Shown here: positions 9,246-17,678 of the stretch, in pieces
Position numbering within the stretch: the stretch's first letter is position 1
Layout: each line of letters begins with the position of its first letter
Source: Gammaproteobacteria bacterium UBA2965
GTDB lineage: Bacteria; Pseudomonadota; Gammaproteobacteria; Pseudomonadales; Azotimanducaceae
Assembly: GCA_002348385.1 (NCBI GenBank)
Contig: DEBD01000038.1
Location: 56,584 to 120,583, forward strand
Direction: 5' to 3'
Length of the DNA stretch: 64,000 nt
The notes under the pieces: model-generated
Databases searched by the model: none
The model's input: the letters and a program-made list of their open reading frames with translations, nothing else
Told to the model about the DNA's origin: nothing
Position numbers and translations under genes: made by a program

Positions 9246-10751
9246 CTATCGCACCGTATTCAACAGATTGCCGACGATGCGCTCCAGGTGCATGAGCGAG
9301 TTGCACTCCTCCACCTGGTGGGTGTAGGCGGTATATTTGCGCATTTCCGAGTCCCCTGCACCCCAAGAGTTTCTGGGTTCGGGGTTCAAGAAGATGAGGC
9401 GTTTACAGCGGTCGTACATCTCCTTGAGGATGTCGGTGCGTGGATCGCCATAGTTGTTGCGGGCATCGCCCAGGATGATGATGGTCGTCCGCTGGTCCAC
9501 GTCGTCCAGGCACAGCTTCCGAAAATCCTGAAACGCCTGCCCGTAGTCGGTGGAACCCCCGCTGTAGTCCCGTAACGTTTTCGAGATGGCTGATTCGATG
9601 TCGTTGCGTTCGAACAGTTCCGTAACCTCGGCAAGATCGGAGGAGAAGGCAAACGAACGCACCTTGGGCATCACCTCTTCCAAGCTGTACAGAAACATCA
9701 GCATGAAGCGGGCGTAATTGGCTACCGATCCGGAAACGTCGCAGATGGCGAACACCTTGGGGCGGTCCACCTTCACGGACTTCCAGCGCAGGTCGAATAT
9801 GGCGCCGTCGTAGGCCATGTTGTGCCGCAGGGTGCGGGGAATGTTGATCTGACCTTTCTTGAACACTTTTTTGCGGCGTGAATGCATGGAAGCCAGTTTC
9901 TTGGCCATGCGGAACACGATTTCCTGGATCAGCCGGAAGCTGCGGTGCTCAACGTTGGATAGTTTCACTTTGCGCAGCAGTTCCTCGCGCAGGCGTTTGC
10001 CGGATGCATCGGCGTGCAGCAGAAACTGCTTTTCAACGTAGTCGCGTATCTGCTCGCGCAGCCAGTCGCGGCGGCGCTTGAGTTCCTGGCCCAACCGCCG
10101 CTCGGGAATGGGTGTGCTCTTGCGCAGATCGGAGATTTCCCGATTTAAGCCCCCAAGACCCATTTCCTCCATGATCTTGCGGGTGTACAGGCCCTTCTGG
10201 GTAAACACCTCGATATCTCGGAGGTTTGCCGCTTCTCCGGCAGCGGCCATGGCCATGGACAGCTCCACCTTCGAATTGCCCATGAGCAATTGTCCCAGCT
10301 CCGAGGTGGGATCGGTCATTTCGCCCTGGCCGAGATCCTCTTCGTCGTCGTCGCTACTCAAATCGGCCGTGGGTGATTTCTGCTTGTTCTTTTTCTTCTT
10401 GCCCTGGCCGGGAGTGCGCTGCGCGTTGGCCTGGTTTTCGGCGTCGCCACCACCACCGCCTTCGCCTTCACCTCCGGCATGCTCGCCGCCCTCATCGTCC
10501 AGCCCATCGTCGTTGGCGGCGCGCTCGGCTGAGACATCGCTGAATGAGAAGAACTGGTCGAAGCACACCTCAAAGGCTTCTTTTTCGTCTGCGGTCTTCG
10601 GCAGCACCAGGGCCAGCGCTTGCTTGAGCGCGCGGCGATCGCGATAGCCCACCAGCTCCACCGCATTGAACGCGTCCAGGGTCTCAGCGGTGGAAACCCG
10701 AACCTCTGAATTCCTCAGCGCCCGGATGAAGTTGGCCAGCGTGCGCTCCAC
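9246..10751 (-). CDS. VWA domain-containing CoxE-like protein
   Basis: 501-residue cytoplasmic protein with an N-terminal helical region, a low-complexity acidic/Gly/Lys linker (~80-145: GEGEGGGGGD, KKKKNK, SSDDDEED) and a C-terminal von Willebrand A domain. The MIDAS motif is DVSGS at 338-342, with the later metal-ligand region GGSTDYGQAF and ILGDARNNYGD. CoxE-like VWA proteins work with MoxR AAA+ ATPases in metal insertion or maturation of enzymes; here the partner gene lies directly upstream with 7 bp between, so a MoxR-VWA chaperone pair is inferred. The client is not evident: no molybdo-flavin enzyme genes are nearby. Confidence 0.9.
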   Translation of the reverse strand: MERTLANFIRALRNSEVRVSTAETLDAFNAVELVGYRDRRALKQALALVLPKTADEKEAFEVCFDQFFSFSDVSAERAANDDGLDDEGGEHAGGEGEGGGGGDAENQANAQRTPGQGKKKKNKQKSPTADLSSDDDEEDLGQGEMTDPTSELGQLLMGNSKVELSMAMAAAGEAANLRDIEVFTQKGLYTRKIMEEMGLGGLNREISDLRKSTPIPERRLGQELKRRRDWLREQIRDYVEKQFLLHADASGKRLREELLRKVKLSNVEHRSFRLIQEIVFRMAKKLASMHSRRKKVFKKGQINIPRTLRHNMAYDGAIFDLRWKSVKVDRPKVFAICDVSGSVANYARFMLMFLYSLEEVMPKVRSFAFSSDLAEVTELFERNDIESAISKTLRDYSGGSTDYGQAFQDFRKLCLDDVDQRTTIIILGDARNNYGDPRTDILKEMYDRCKRLIFLNPEPRNSWGAGDSEMRKYTAYTHQVEECNSLMHLERIVGNLLNTVR

Positions 10752-10758
10752 GGGATCG

Positions 10759-11709
10759 CTATTTCAGCACTTTGCTGGTTAGCGTGGTGATTTCCGCGTC
10801 GACGTTCTCGATGTCTTCCTGGAATTTGAGAATCACGTTCAGCGTGTCGCGCACCAGCTGCGGGTCCAGGCTTTCGGAGTGCAGCAATAGCAGGGTGCGC
10901 GCCCAGTCGATGGTCTCCGAGATGGCCGGCACCTTCTTCAGGTCCAGCTCCCGCAGCTCTTGGATGAAGCTGACCAGCTGCCGGCGCAGTTCCGGTGGGA
11001 TCTCGGGTACCCGGGCATGAATGATGCGTTGCTCCAGGTCCACGTCTGGAAACGGGATGTACAGGTGCAGACAGCGGCGCTTGAGTGCATCTGAGATCTC
11101 GCGGGTGTTGTTGCTGGTGAGAAACACCATGGGGGGCGTGCGGACTGCCTTCACCGTGCCGATCTCGGGGATGGACACCTGAAAATCAGACAGCATCTCC
11201 AGCAGTAAGGATTCGAATTCGTGGTCGGACTTGTCAACCTCGTCAATGAGCAGCACGCAGCCGTCTTCTTCGCGCAGCGCCTTCAGCAGCGGCCGGGGTT
11301 CGAGGAACTCCTCGGAAAAGAAGATGTCGCCGAACTCGTGCAAGCGGTGCACAGATTCGGCAAAGCCCATGGCGCCCTGCAGTACCTCGTCGAGCGTCTC
11401 CTTGAGCACCTGGGTGTAGAGCAGTTGCTTGCCGTACTTCCATTCGTAGATGGCTTTTGCCTCGTCCAGACCTTCGTAGCACTGCAGACGAATGAGCGGC
11501 AGTGCGAACATCTCCGCAGTGGTTTTGGCCAGCTCGGTCTTGCCGACCCCGGGTGGACCTTCGATCAGGACAGGTTTGTTGAGGTGATAGGCAAGGTAGA
11601 CTGCGGTGGCGATCTGGTCGCTGCAGATGTAGCGCTGCGCCTCCAGAGCATCCTTGAGGGTGTCCACGCTCTTGGTGAGCTCGTCGATGTTAACTGCCTG
11701 TTCGGCCAC
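10759..11709 (-). CDS. MoxR family AAA+ ATPase
   Basis: 316-residue AAA+ ATPase. Walker A GPPGVGKT at ~51-58, Walker B VLLIDEVDK, sensor-1 region VFLTSNNTREISDAL and arginine finger region LKRRCLHLYIPFPD are intact. MoxR proteins remodel or activate partner enzymes with a VWA co-factor, which is the adjacent downstream gene. The chosen start is GTG at 11709 with a GGAG ribosome site 7 nt upstream, giving the natural N-terminus VAEQAVNIDELTKS; an in-frame TTG at 11769 would add 20 residues of poor quality. Confidence 0.92.
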   Translation of the reverse strand: MAEQAVNIDELTKSVDTLKDALEAQRYICSDQIATAVYLAYHLNKPVLIEGPPGVGKTELAKTTAEMFALPLIRLQCYEGLDEAKAIYEWKYGKQLLYTQVLKETLDEVLQGAMGFAESVHRLHEFGDIFFSEEFLEPRPLLKALREEDGCVLLIDEVDKSDHEFESLLLEMLSDFQVSIPEIGTVKAVRTPPMVFLTSNNTREISDALKRRCLHLYIPFPDVDLEQRIIHARVPEIPPELRRQLVSFIQELRELDLKKVPAISETIDWARTLLLLHSESLDPQLVRDTLNVILKFQEDIENVDAEITTLTSKVLK

Positions 11710-12014
11710 GCCATCTCCGTTACGCAAAAACCGCCCATTATTGCGTTGCGCGTTGGGCTTGTATAGCAAGCTATGGGTGGCTGGCTTTCTGGAAATCAGG
11801 CGGATGCATCTTCTCCGGTGGCAGAGCCAGGGCGCTTAGCGCTCGTGTATCTGGGCTTTGGCGGCCTATGGCCGACGGGGCCGTCACCGGGATGAGGACT
11901 GATTGACATCGCCGTCATATTGAATCAATGAGCTGATTGGCAGCCGGACCCAACAATATTTGCATTGGGTCAGGCTGGAAGGGCCGGTACTGAGCTAGCT
12001 GAATGGCGTTCGAG
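11710..12014. other. 305-bp intergenic region with an imperfect hairpin
   Basis: No credible open reading frame. It must hold the promoter of the MoxR-VWA pair and the 3' end of tesB. The clearest structure is an inverted repeat at 11941-11977: outer arms CAGCC/GGCTG and inner arms GACCCAA/TTGGGTC, with one G/A mismatch between them and an 11-nt AT-rich loop. No T-run follows on either strand, so it does not look like a simple intrinsic terminator. It may be an mRNA-end stabiliser or a dispersed repeat. Confidence 0.5.
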
Positions 12015-12890
12015 TCATCCTTGTTCGCCGTGTAGGCGCATCAACCCTTCCTGCGCGGCGGACGCCACCAGTTCGCCATCGCGGGTGAAGATCATGCCGC
12101 GGTTGAGACCGCGCGTACCGCTGGCGCTGGGGCTGTCCTGCACGTATAGCAACCACTCATCCGCGCGAAACGGACGATGAAACCACATGGCATGGTCTAA
12201 TGACGCCATCTGCATCTGCTGCTGCAGGAAGCTGACGGCGTGGGGTAGGGTTGCGGTATCCAACAGAGACCAGTCGGACAGATACGCCAGCACGCATTGG
12301 TGCAGGCGCTGGTTGTCGGGTAGCGGCTCGCGCGCTTTCATCCAGCTCATGGCATGAGGTGGCCGTTCTTCCGGGTGGATCAGGTCTTGTGGATCGATGG
12401 GGCGCACCTCGATGGGCCGCTCCCGGTCAAAGGCGCTGGCGTACTCCGGCGGTAGCTCCTTTATCCACCGTTTGCGCAGTTCCTGCTCGTCAGGCAGTTC
12501 CTCCGGAGGAGGGGCTTGGGGCATCTGCATCTGGTGGGTCAGGCCGTCTTCTTTGATCTGAAAAGAGATGGACATGTTGAAAATAGCGCGTCCATGCTGA
12601 ATGGCTACTACCCGGCGGGTAGTGAAGCTGCGCCCGTCACGAATGCGGTCTACGGTGTAGAGGATGGGTGTGGTGGTGTCTCCGGCACGCAGGAAGTAGC
12701 CGTGCAGCGAGTGTGCGTGCCTGTCCTCCGGCACTGTGCGCGACGCAGCCACCAGTGCCTGGCCCAGCACCTGCCCGCCGTAAACCCGCTGCCAGCCCTC
12801 GCTCGGGCTGCGGCCCCGGTAGTGGTTCTGCTCGATCTCTTCCAGATCCAGCAGCTCGATCAGATCGTTGATGGATTCGCCGTCGGTCAT
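12015..12890 (-). CDS. tesB: acyl-CoA thioesterase II
   Basis: 291-residue double-hotdog enzyme that hydrolyses medium/long-chain acyl-CoA to free fatty acid and CoA. Family hallmarks: RVYGGQVLGQALVAASRTVP, HSLHGYFLRAGD, and the catalytic region with Asp in AYLSDWSLLDT, the SLDHAMWFHRPF strand (Ser where E. coli TesB has the catalytic Thr region) and Gln in AAQEGLMR. The ATG at 12890 starts MTDGESINDLIELLDLE, matching the family N-terminus; the open frame further upstream is not used. It diverges from the PPOX gene by 104 bp. Confidence 0.94.
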   Translation of the reverse strand: MTDGESINDLIELLDLEEIEQNHYRGRSPSEGWQRVYGGQVLGQALVAASRTVPEDRHAHSLHGYFLRAGDTTTPILYTVDRIRDGRSFTTRRVVAIQHGRAIFNMSISFQIKEDGLTHQMQMPQAPPPEELPDEQELRKRWIKELPPEYASAFDRERPIEVRPIDPQDLIHPEERPPHAMSWMKAREPLPDNQRLHQCVLAYLSDWSLLDTATLPHAVSFLQQQMQMASLDHAMWFHRPFRADEWLLYVQDSPSASGTRGLNRGMIFTRDGELVASAAQEGLMRLHGEQG

Positions 12891-12994
12891 CCGCTTTGTC
12901 CAGGTGGCCGCATGAAAAAAAGGGGCGCTATTGTAGTCGGGCAATGGGCCGGGGAGAATGATTGTGTCGCCCCAAATCGATAGCAAGGATACGC

Positions 12995-13468
12995 ATGCCG
13001 TCCCGCCGCGAGCTGATTGCGCTGAGCCCCGAAGAGATCCAGGAGTTCCTGGAAGCACAGAAAACCCTGATCATCGTCTCGAATGGTCGAGACGGGTACC
13101 CGCACCCTATGCCTATGTGGTACTACGCGGATCCCGACGGCTGCCTTTATTGCACCACGTTCAAGAAGGCACAGAAGGTGTTCAACTGGCAGCGGGACGC
13201 CAAGGCCTCGTTGCTGGTGGAAAGTGGCGAGGAGTATGCCGAGCTGAAGAGCGTGCTCATCTATGCCACCGCGGAGATCATCGACGATATCGACGAGGTG
13301 TGCGAAGCCCTCGTCAACATCGGCTCAAAGGGCCGCACGCTCAGCGCGGACGAGCGCCAGGCAATGAAGGGCGGCATGACCAAGACCGCCGAGAAGCGCG
13401 TGCTTCTAAGGTTCACGCCACAGCGCTACGTAAGCTGGGATCACGCCAAGCTGGGCGGTAAATATTGA
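12995..13468 (+). CDS. pyridoxamine 5'-phosphate oxidase-fold (PPOX) flavin/F420-type protein
   Basis: 157-residue split-barrel protein with the N-terminal EEIQEFLEAQKTLIIVSNGR, GYPHPMPMWYYADPDG and CTTFKKAQKVFNWQRD signatures seen in PPOX-fold proteins annotated as F420- or FMN-dependent. Such proteins reduce or oxidise varied cofactors and xenobiotics, or bind heme; the substrate is unknown. The start is the ATG at 12995, preceded by AAGGA about 6 nt upstream; an upstream in-frame ATG at 12962 is less likely. It is convergent with the hsp20 remnant, 3 bp away. Confidence 0.82.
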   Translation: MPSRRELIALSPEEIQEFLEAQKTLIIVSNGRDGYPHPMPMWYYADPDGCLYCTTFKKAQKVFNWQRDAKASLLVESGEEYAELKSVLIYATAEIIDDIDEVCEALVNIGSKGRTLSADERQAMKGGMTKTAEKRVLLRFTPQRYVSWDHAKLGGKY

Positions 13469-13471
13469 GGA

Positions 13472-13953
13472 TCAGCTGATAGCCACCTCGGCACGGCTCG
13501 CCGGGTCGGCTTTGGGCAGGCTGATGGCTAGTATGCCGTCGCTGTAGCTGGCTGATGCATCTTCAGCGCGCACTTGCGCGGGCAGGCCGAATACCCGTTG
13601 GAATCGAGCAAAGGCGCGCTCGCTGATCAGGGTGTCCCCTTCTTTTTCTTTGCGGCTGCGGTCCAGGCGCTTTTGTCCGGTAACCTTGAGGCGTCCGCCG
13701 CTCACCTCCGCGGAGAGGTCCTCTTTGGCGAGCCCGGGAACCTCCGTGCGAACTTCTACCCGATCATTGTGGTCGACCAGGTCTGCGGCCACCAGACCCG
13801 GCGTTGACTATCGGGGCCAGCGCCTTGGGCGGATTCCTCGTCGTCATGCGCGAAGTGCGTGAGCGCGTTGTGCGCCTGATTGCGGAAAGCGGACCAGCCC
13901 TCGCTGAGCCACTGCATCGGAGCGAAATCTCTTCCCACTTGTCCTAGGGTCAT
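13472..13953 (-). pseudogene. small heat-shock protein (Hsp20) split by a frameshift
   Basis: The N-terminal piece begins at the ATG at 13953 (MTLGQVGRDFAP, with an AGGAG site 8 nt upstream) and reads through WSAFRNQAHNALTHF in one frame. The alpha-crystallin domain (VEVRTEVPGLAKEDL, GGRLKVTGQKR, ERAFARFQRVFGLP, YSDGILAISLPKA) lies in another frame that opens only after a TAG at about 13797. The two halves together match the usual architecture of short proteobacterial Hsp20 chaperones, so a single indel near the GGCCCC run (~13810) probably split one gene. Either a sequencing/assembly error or a real pseudogene is possible; the downstream GTG at 13792 could also make a crystallin-only protein. 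Confidence 0.75.
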
Positions 13954-14055
13954 CGCTGTGCTCCTGCTTATGTGAAGCAAGTGTTCTGCGTCAAGCGACT
14001 CCCGTCGATTCGTAGTTTCCGAAATGGCCTTTCGGTCAGCGGCTATTTGCGCCCG

Positions 14056-15417
14056 CTAGTATTTATACGACTCTGGCTTGAAGGGCCCTTGCTGGTCCAC
14101 ACCGATGTAATCCGCCTGATGGGTGGTGAGTGAAGTCACCACGCCCCCGAAGCCCGCCACCATGAGCTCGGCCACCTCTTCGTCGAGTTTTTTCGGCAGT
14201 ACCTCTATGGTGATCGGGGCCCGCTGAAGGTCTGGCTGGTCGGCCCAGCGCTGCTCGTAGAGATGCATCTGGGCCAGCACCTGGTTGGCGAAGGAACCGT
14301 CCATCACGCGCGATGGGTGGCCCATGGCGTTGCCCAGATTGACCAGACGTCCTTCTGAAAGCAGAACCAGGAAGTCGTTGGGTTCGTCGCTGCGGAAGAT
14401 CTGGTGAACCTGATCCTTCACTATGTCCCAACGCCAGTTTTCGCGCATGAAGGCCGTGTCGATCTCGTTGTCGAAGTGCCCGATGTTGCACACTACGGCG
14501 CCGCGCTTGATGGTCTGCAGCATGTTGGCATCACATACGTTGCTGTTGCCGGTGCAGGTTACCAGCAGGTCAGTGTCCTGCATCAGGCGGCTGTCGATGT
14601 CTTCGATCTTTCCTGTGTTGACCCCATTGTTGTAGGGCGAAACGAGCTCGAAGCCATCCATGCAGGCCTGCATGCCGCATATGGGGTCGATTTCCACCAC
14701 CCGCACGATCATGCCTTCCTGGCGCAGGCTCTGGGCGGAGCCTTTGCCCACGTCGCCGTATCCAATGACCAGTGCGCGCTTGCCGGCCATGAGCATGTCG
14801 GTGCCGCGTTTGATGGCGTCGTTGAGGCTGTGGCGGCAGCCGTAGCGGTTGTCGTTCTTTGACTTGGTGACCGAGTCGTTGACGTTGATGGCGGGAACTT
14901 TCAGCTCGCCTTTCTCCATCATTTCGAACAACCGGTGCACGCCGGTGGTGGTTTCCTCGCTGATGCCGTGAATCGTGTCGAGCATCTCAGGATATTGCTC
15001 GTGAATCATGAGGGTGAGATCGCCGCCGTCGTCGAGCAGCAGATTGGCATTCCATGGCTTTCCGTCTTTGATGATGGTCTGCTCTATGCACCAGTCGTAC
15101 TCGTCCTCGGTTTCTCCCTTCCAGGCGAACACGGGAATTCCGGCGGCAGCCATGGCTGCAGCGGCGTGGTCCTGGGTGGAGAAGATGTTGCAGGACGACC
15201 AGCGCACTTCGGCGCCCAGAGCCACCAGGGTCTCGATGAGCACCGCGGTCTGAATGGTCATGTGAATGCAGCCGATGATCTTCGCGCCGGCAAGCGGTTG
15301 GGAGTCCTGATAGCGATCGCGCAGGGCCATGAGTGCTGGCATTTCAGACTGGGCCAGACGGATCTCCTTGCGTCCAAACTCCGCGAGTTCGATGTCTGCG
15401 ACTTTGTAATCGGCCAT
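14056..15417 (-). CDS. ahcY: adenosylhomocysteinase
   Basis: 453 residues, full length. It hydrolyses S-adenosylhomocysteine to adenosine and homocysteine, closing the methyl cycle. Seen: IHMTIQTAVLIETL, WSSCNIFSTQDHAAAA, NVNDSVTKSKNDNRYGCRHS (with the NAD/substrate-site lysine region), the NAD-binding GYGDVGKGSAQSLR, CNIGHFDNEID, and the C-terminal GPFKPESYKY that closes the neighbouring subunit's NAD site. It is co-transcribed with the upstream regulator (47-bp gap). No SAH riboswitch is visible in that gap, so control most likely comes from the regulator's operator. Confidence 0.98.
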   Translation of the reverse strand: MADYKVADIELAEFGRKEIRLAQSEMPALMALRDRYQDSQPLAGAKIIGCIHMTIQTAVLIETLVALGAEVRWSSCNIFSTQDHAAAAMAAAGIPVFAWKGETEDEYDWCIEQTIIKDGKPWNANLLLDDGGDLTLMIHEQYPEMLDTIHGISEETTTGVHRLFEMMEKGELKVPAINVNDSVTKSKNDNRYGCRHSLNDAIKRGTDMLMAGKRALVIGYGDVGKGSAQSLRQEGMIVRVVEIDPICGMQACMDGFELVSPYNNGVNTGKIEDIDSRLMQDTDLLVTCTGNSNVCDANMLQTIKRGAVVCNIGHFDNEIDTAFMRENWRWDIVKDQVHQIFRSDEPNDFLVLLSEGRLVNLGNAMGHPSRVMDGSFANQVLAQMHLYEQRWADQPDLQRAPITIEVLPKKLDEEVAELMVAGFGGVVTSLTTHQADYIGVDQQGPFKPESYKY

Positions 15418-15464
15418 GGTTGTTCCTTTGAATTAGGTAAGAATAAGTAGGTAAGAAGTCGTGG

Positions 15465-16436
15465 CTACGCCGGTATTGGCCGGAAGCCGTGAATTTGAAT
15501 CTGGAATCCATTTTTCTGGGCGAGGAACTGGGACTCCACCAGGCGGAATCCCGCCTTGGCTGCCCAGGCTTCGAGCTCGGATGCTTCGAATCCCAGCCAG
15601 GTGTCGCCGCAGGCTTCGCTCGCCCAGTCGTTGTCATGACGACACAGCTCCGCCACCACCAGCAGCCCGTCGGCTTTGACGAGGTCGTGCGCGTGGCGAA
15701 AGAAGCGCTGTGGCGACGGCATGTGGTGGACCACCATGGCGGCCACCACGACGAGATATTTCCTCACCGAGGGGAGGGAGAAAAAGTTGCGTTGGCGCAA
15801 ACGAACGTTGGGCAGCCTTTCTACGCGTTGGACGGCTTGTTCAATCATGATTCGAGAGTCGTCTATGCCCACCAGCTCCCGAAACTGGGGGGCGAGCCGT
15901 TCCAGAACCTCTCCGGCTCCTGGTCCTACTTCGAGAAGCACGCCATCTTTCAACGGGAAGTGTCCGACGATTTCGGCGATGGTGCCGGCGTAGGCGTCTG
16001 CGGTGCTTATCAGCGCTTGCTGGTCGGCAAAGCGGTGGGCGTTGTCAGCAAAGAAAGCGGCGCTCAGATTGTGTCTGTGGGTGTGCACCTTCTGCACCCG
16101 AGAAAGCAGTTCGTTTGGCAGTTCTGTGCGATCCACTGCATCAAACAGTGCCTGGCGGAGTTGATCCGCAGGCTCCGCGCCGCGGTGGTAGAAGATGGTA
16201 TTCCCTTCCCGGCGTTTCGCCACGAGCCTGGCTTCGCGCAGCACCTTGAGGTGGTGGCTTAAGGCGGGTTGGGGAATCTCGAAGATCGTGCACAACTCGG
16301 ACACGCTGTAAGACTCTGCTGACAGCGCGCGCAGGATTTGCGCGCGCAATCGATCGCCCGTTGCTTTGGTAGCTTCCACCAGGTCGCTGAGCGAGTCGTC
16401 CGCAGAATCAGGAATGTAGGTTGCCGTTTGCCCCAT
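15465..16436 (-). CDS. ArsR-family regulator fused to SAM-dependent methyltransferase (SahR-like)
   Basis: 323 residues. Residues ~20-100 form an ArsR winged helix (VSELCTIFEIPQPALSHHLK, then LVAKRREGNTIFYHR). Residues ~140-320 form a Rossmann methyltransferase domain with motif I LLEVGPGAGEVLERLA, acidic VGIDDS and an MVVHHMPSP post-motif. Proteins with this architecture beside ahcY belong to the SahR type, which represses methionine-cycle genes and senses S-adenosylhomocysteine. The start at 16436 faces a perfect palindrome at 16482-16505 and a divergent aminotransferase gene. Direct methyltransferase activity is doubtful; the domain may only bind SAH. Confidence 0.9.
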   Translation of the reverse strand: MGQTATYIPDSADDSLSDLVEATKATGDRLRAQILRALSAESYSVSELCTIFEIPQPALSHHLKVLREARLVAKRREGNTIFYHRGAEPADQLRQALFDAVDRTELPNELLSRVQKVHTHRHNLSAAFFADNAHRFADQQALISTADAYAGTIAEIVGHFPLKDGVLLEVGPGAGEVLERLAPQFRELVGIDDSRIMIEQAVQRVERLPNVRLRQRNFFSLPSVRKYLVVVAAMVVHHMPSPQRFFRHAHDLVKADGLLVVAELCRHDNDWASEACGDTWLGFEASELEAWAAKAGFRLVESQFLAQKNGFQIQIHGFRPIPA

Positions 16437-16481
16437 GGGTGCGTTTCGCCAGCCGGTGGGGAATGCTAACAGAGTGATTTG

Positions 16482-16505
16482 CTATATCAAAATAATTTGA
16501 TATAG
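16482..16505. promoter_or_regulatory. perfect palindromic operator, likely for the SahR-like regulator
   Basis: Two perfect 10-bp arms, CTATATCAAA and TTTGATATAG, are separated by ATAA. The site lies between the divergent starts of the ArsR-methyltransferase/ahcY operon (46 bp from 16436) and the aminotransferase gene (28 bp from 16533). ArsR-family dimers bind such AT-rich interrupted palindromes, so one site could govern both directions. Confidence 0.8.
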
Positions 16506-16532
16506 AAATATGCGCCGTGCCAAAATGAGCCC

Positions 16533-17678
16533 ATGGCCTTAACCAGCAAACTGCCCGGGGTATCAACCACGATATTTACAGTGATGTCGGAGCTGGCGCG
16601 CGAGGAGGGCGCGTTGAACCTTTCCCAGGGATATCCGGATTTCGATGGCCCCCCGGCGTTGCTGGAACGCGTGCAGCACTATCTGACCCACGGTCACAAC
16701 CAGTATGCACCCATGATGGGCGTGCCAGCCCTGCGGGAAGCCATCGCCGATAAGGTGCTCGATCTGTACGGGTGCAGGGTAGACGCCGAGCGTGACGTGA
16801 CGGTTACGTCCGGTGCTACCGAAGCGCTGTTCTGCGCCATTTCCGCCACCGTTCACCCCGGCGACGAGGTGCTGGTTTTCGACCCTGCCTATGACAGCTA
16901 CGAACCTGCGGTGACCTTGCAGGGCGCTCGGACTGTCCACGTACCCACTCACCCGCCAGCATTTTCCGTGGACTGGGATCGCGTTGCGAAACTGATCAAC
17001 GATCGCACGCGAATGATCATCATTAATTCGCCTCACAATCCCACCGGTGCGGTTTGGAATGCCCACGACATAGACTGCCTGCAGCGAATCGTGCAGGGTC
17101 GCGACATCTACCTGCTGTCTGACGAGGTATACGAGCACATGGTGTTCGACGGGCGCGAACACGTGAGCCTGTGCCGCTATCCTGATTTGTTCCAGCGCAG
17201 CTTCGTAGTCTCTTCTTTTGGTAAGACGTATCACACCACGGGCTGGAAGATCGGCTACTGCGTGGCTCCCTCCGCGCTGAGCGACGAGTTTCGGCGCGTT
17301 CATCAGTTTGTGACGTTCACCAGCATCACGCCGGTACAGCTCGGTATCGCGGACTTTCTCAGTGCGCATCCGGAGCATCATCTGCAGCTGGGGGATTTCT
17401 ACCAGGCCAAGCGCGATCTGTTTTGCGCTCTTCTCGACGATTCGCCGTTCTCCCTGGTACCCAGTGCGGGCACGTACTTTCAGCTGCTCGACTACTCAGC
17501 CTACAGCGACGAGATGGACACGGAACTGGCGGTTCGGTTGACCCGGGAGAAAAAGCTCGCTTCCATCCCCATGTCGGTATTCTACGAACATGATCCGGGA
17601 CATCGAATGCTTCGGTTCTGCTTCGCCAAAGACGACGAGACGCTGCGGCGGGGGGCCGAGATTCTATGCAGCCTCTGA
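16533..17678 (+). CDS. methionine/glutamine-type PLP aminotransferase (YbdL-like)
   Basis: 381-residue class I/II aminotransferase. Signatures: GALNLSQGYPDFDGPP, HNQYAPMMGVPALREAI, VTSGATEALFCAI, INSPHNPTGAVW, LLSDEVYEHMVFD, and the PLP lysine in SSFGKTYHTTGWKIGY. This subgroup (YbdL, kynurenine/glutamine transaminase K-like) prefers methionine and can convert the methionine-salvage oxo-acid KMTB to methionine using glutamine. The following amidase gene overlaps it by 13 bp, and the shared operator with ahcY supports a role in methionine metabolism. N-terminus MALTSKLPGVSTTIF fits the family. Confidence 0.9.
   Translation: MALTSKLPGVSTTIFTVMSELAREEGALNLSQGYPDFDGPPALLERVQHYLTHGHNQYAPMMGVPALREAIADKVLDLYGCRVDAERDVTVTSGATEALFCAISATVHPGDEVLVFDPAYDSYEPAVTLQGARTVHVPTHPPAFSVDWDRVAKLINDRTRMIIINSPHNPTGAVWNAHDIDCLQRIVQGRDIYLLSDEVYEHMVFDGREHVSLCRYPDLFQRSFVVSSFGKTYHTTGWKIGYCVAPSALSDEFRRVHQFVTFTSITPVQLGIADFLSAHPEHHLQLGDFYQAKRDLFCALLDDSPFSLVPSAGTYFQLLDYSAYSDEMDTELAVRLTREKKLASIPMSVFYEHDPGHRMLRFCFAKDDETLRRGAEILCSL

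Noticed and set aside
15418..15464. SAH riboswitch before ahcY
   Set aside because: The 47-bp gap is AT-rich, too short, and lacks the conserved fold; the ArsR-type operator explains regulation instead.
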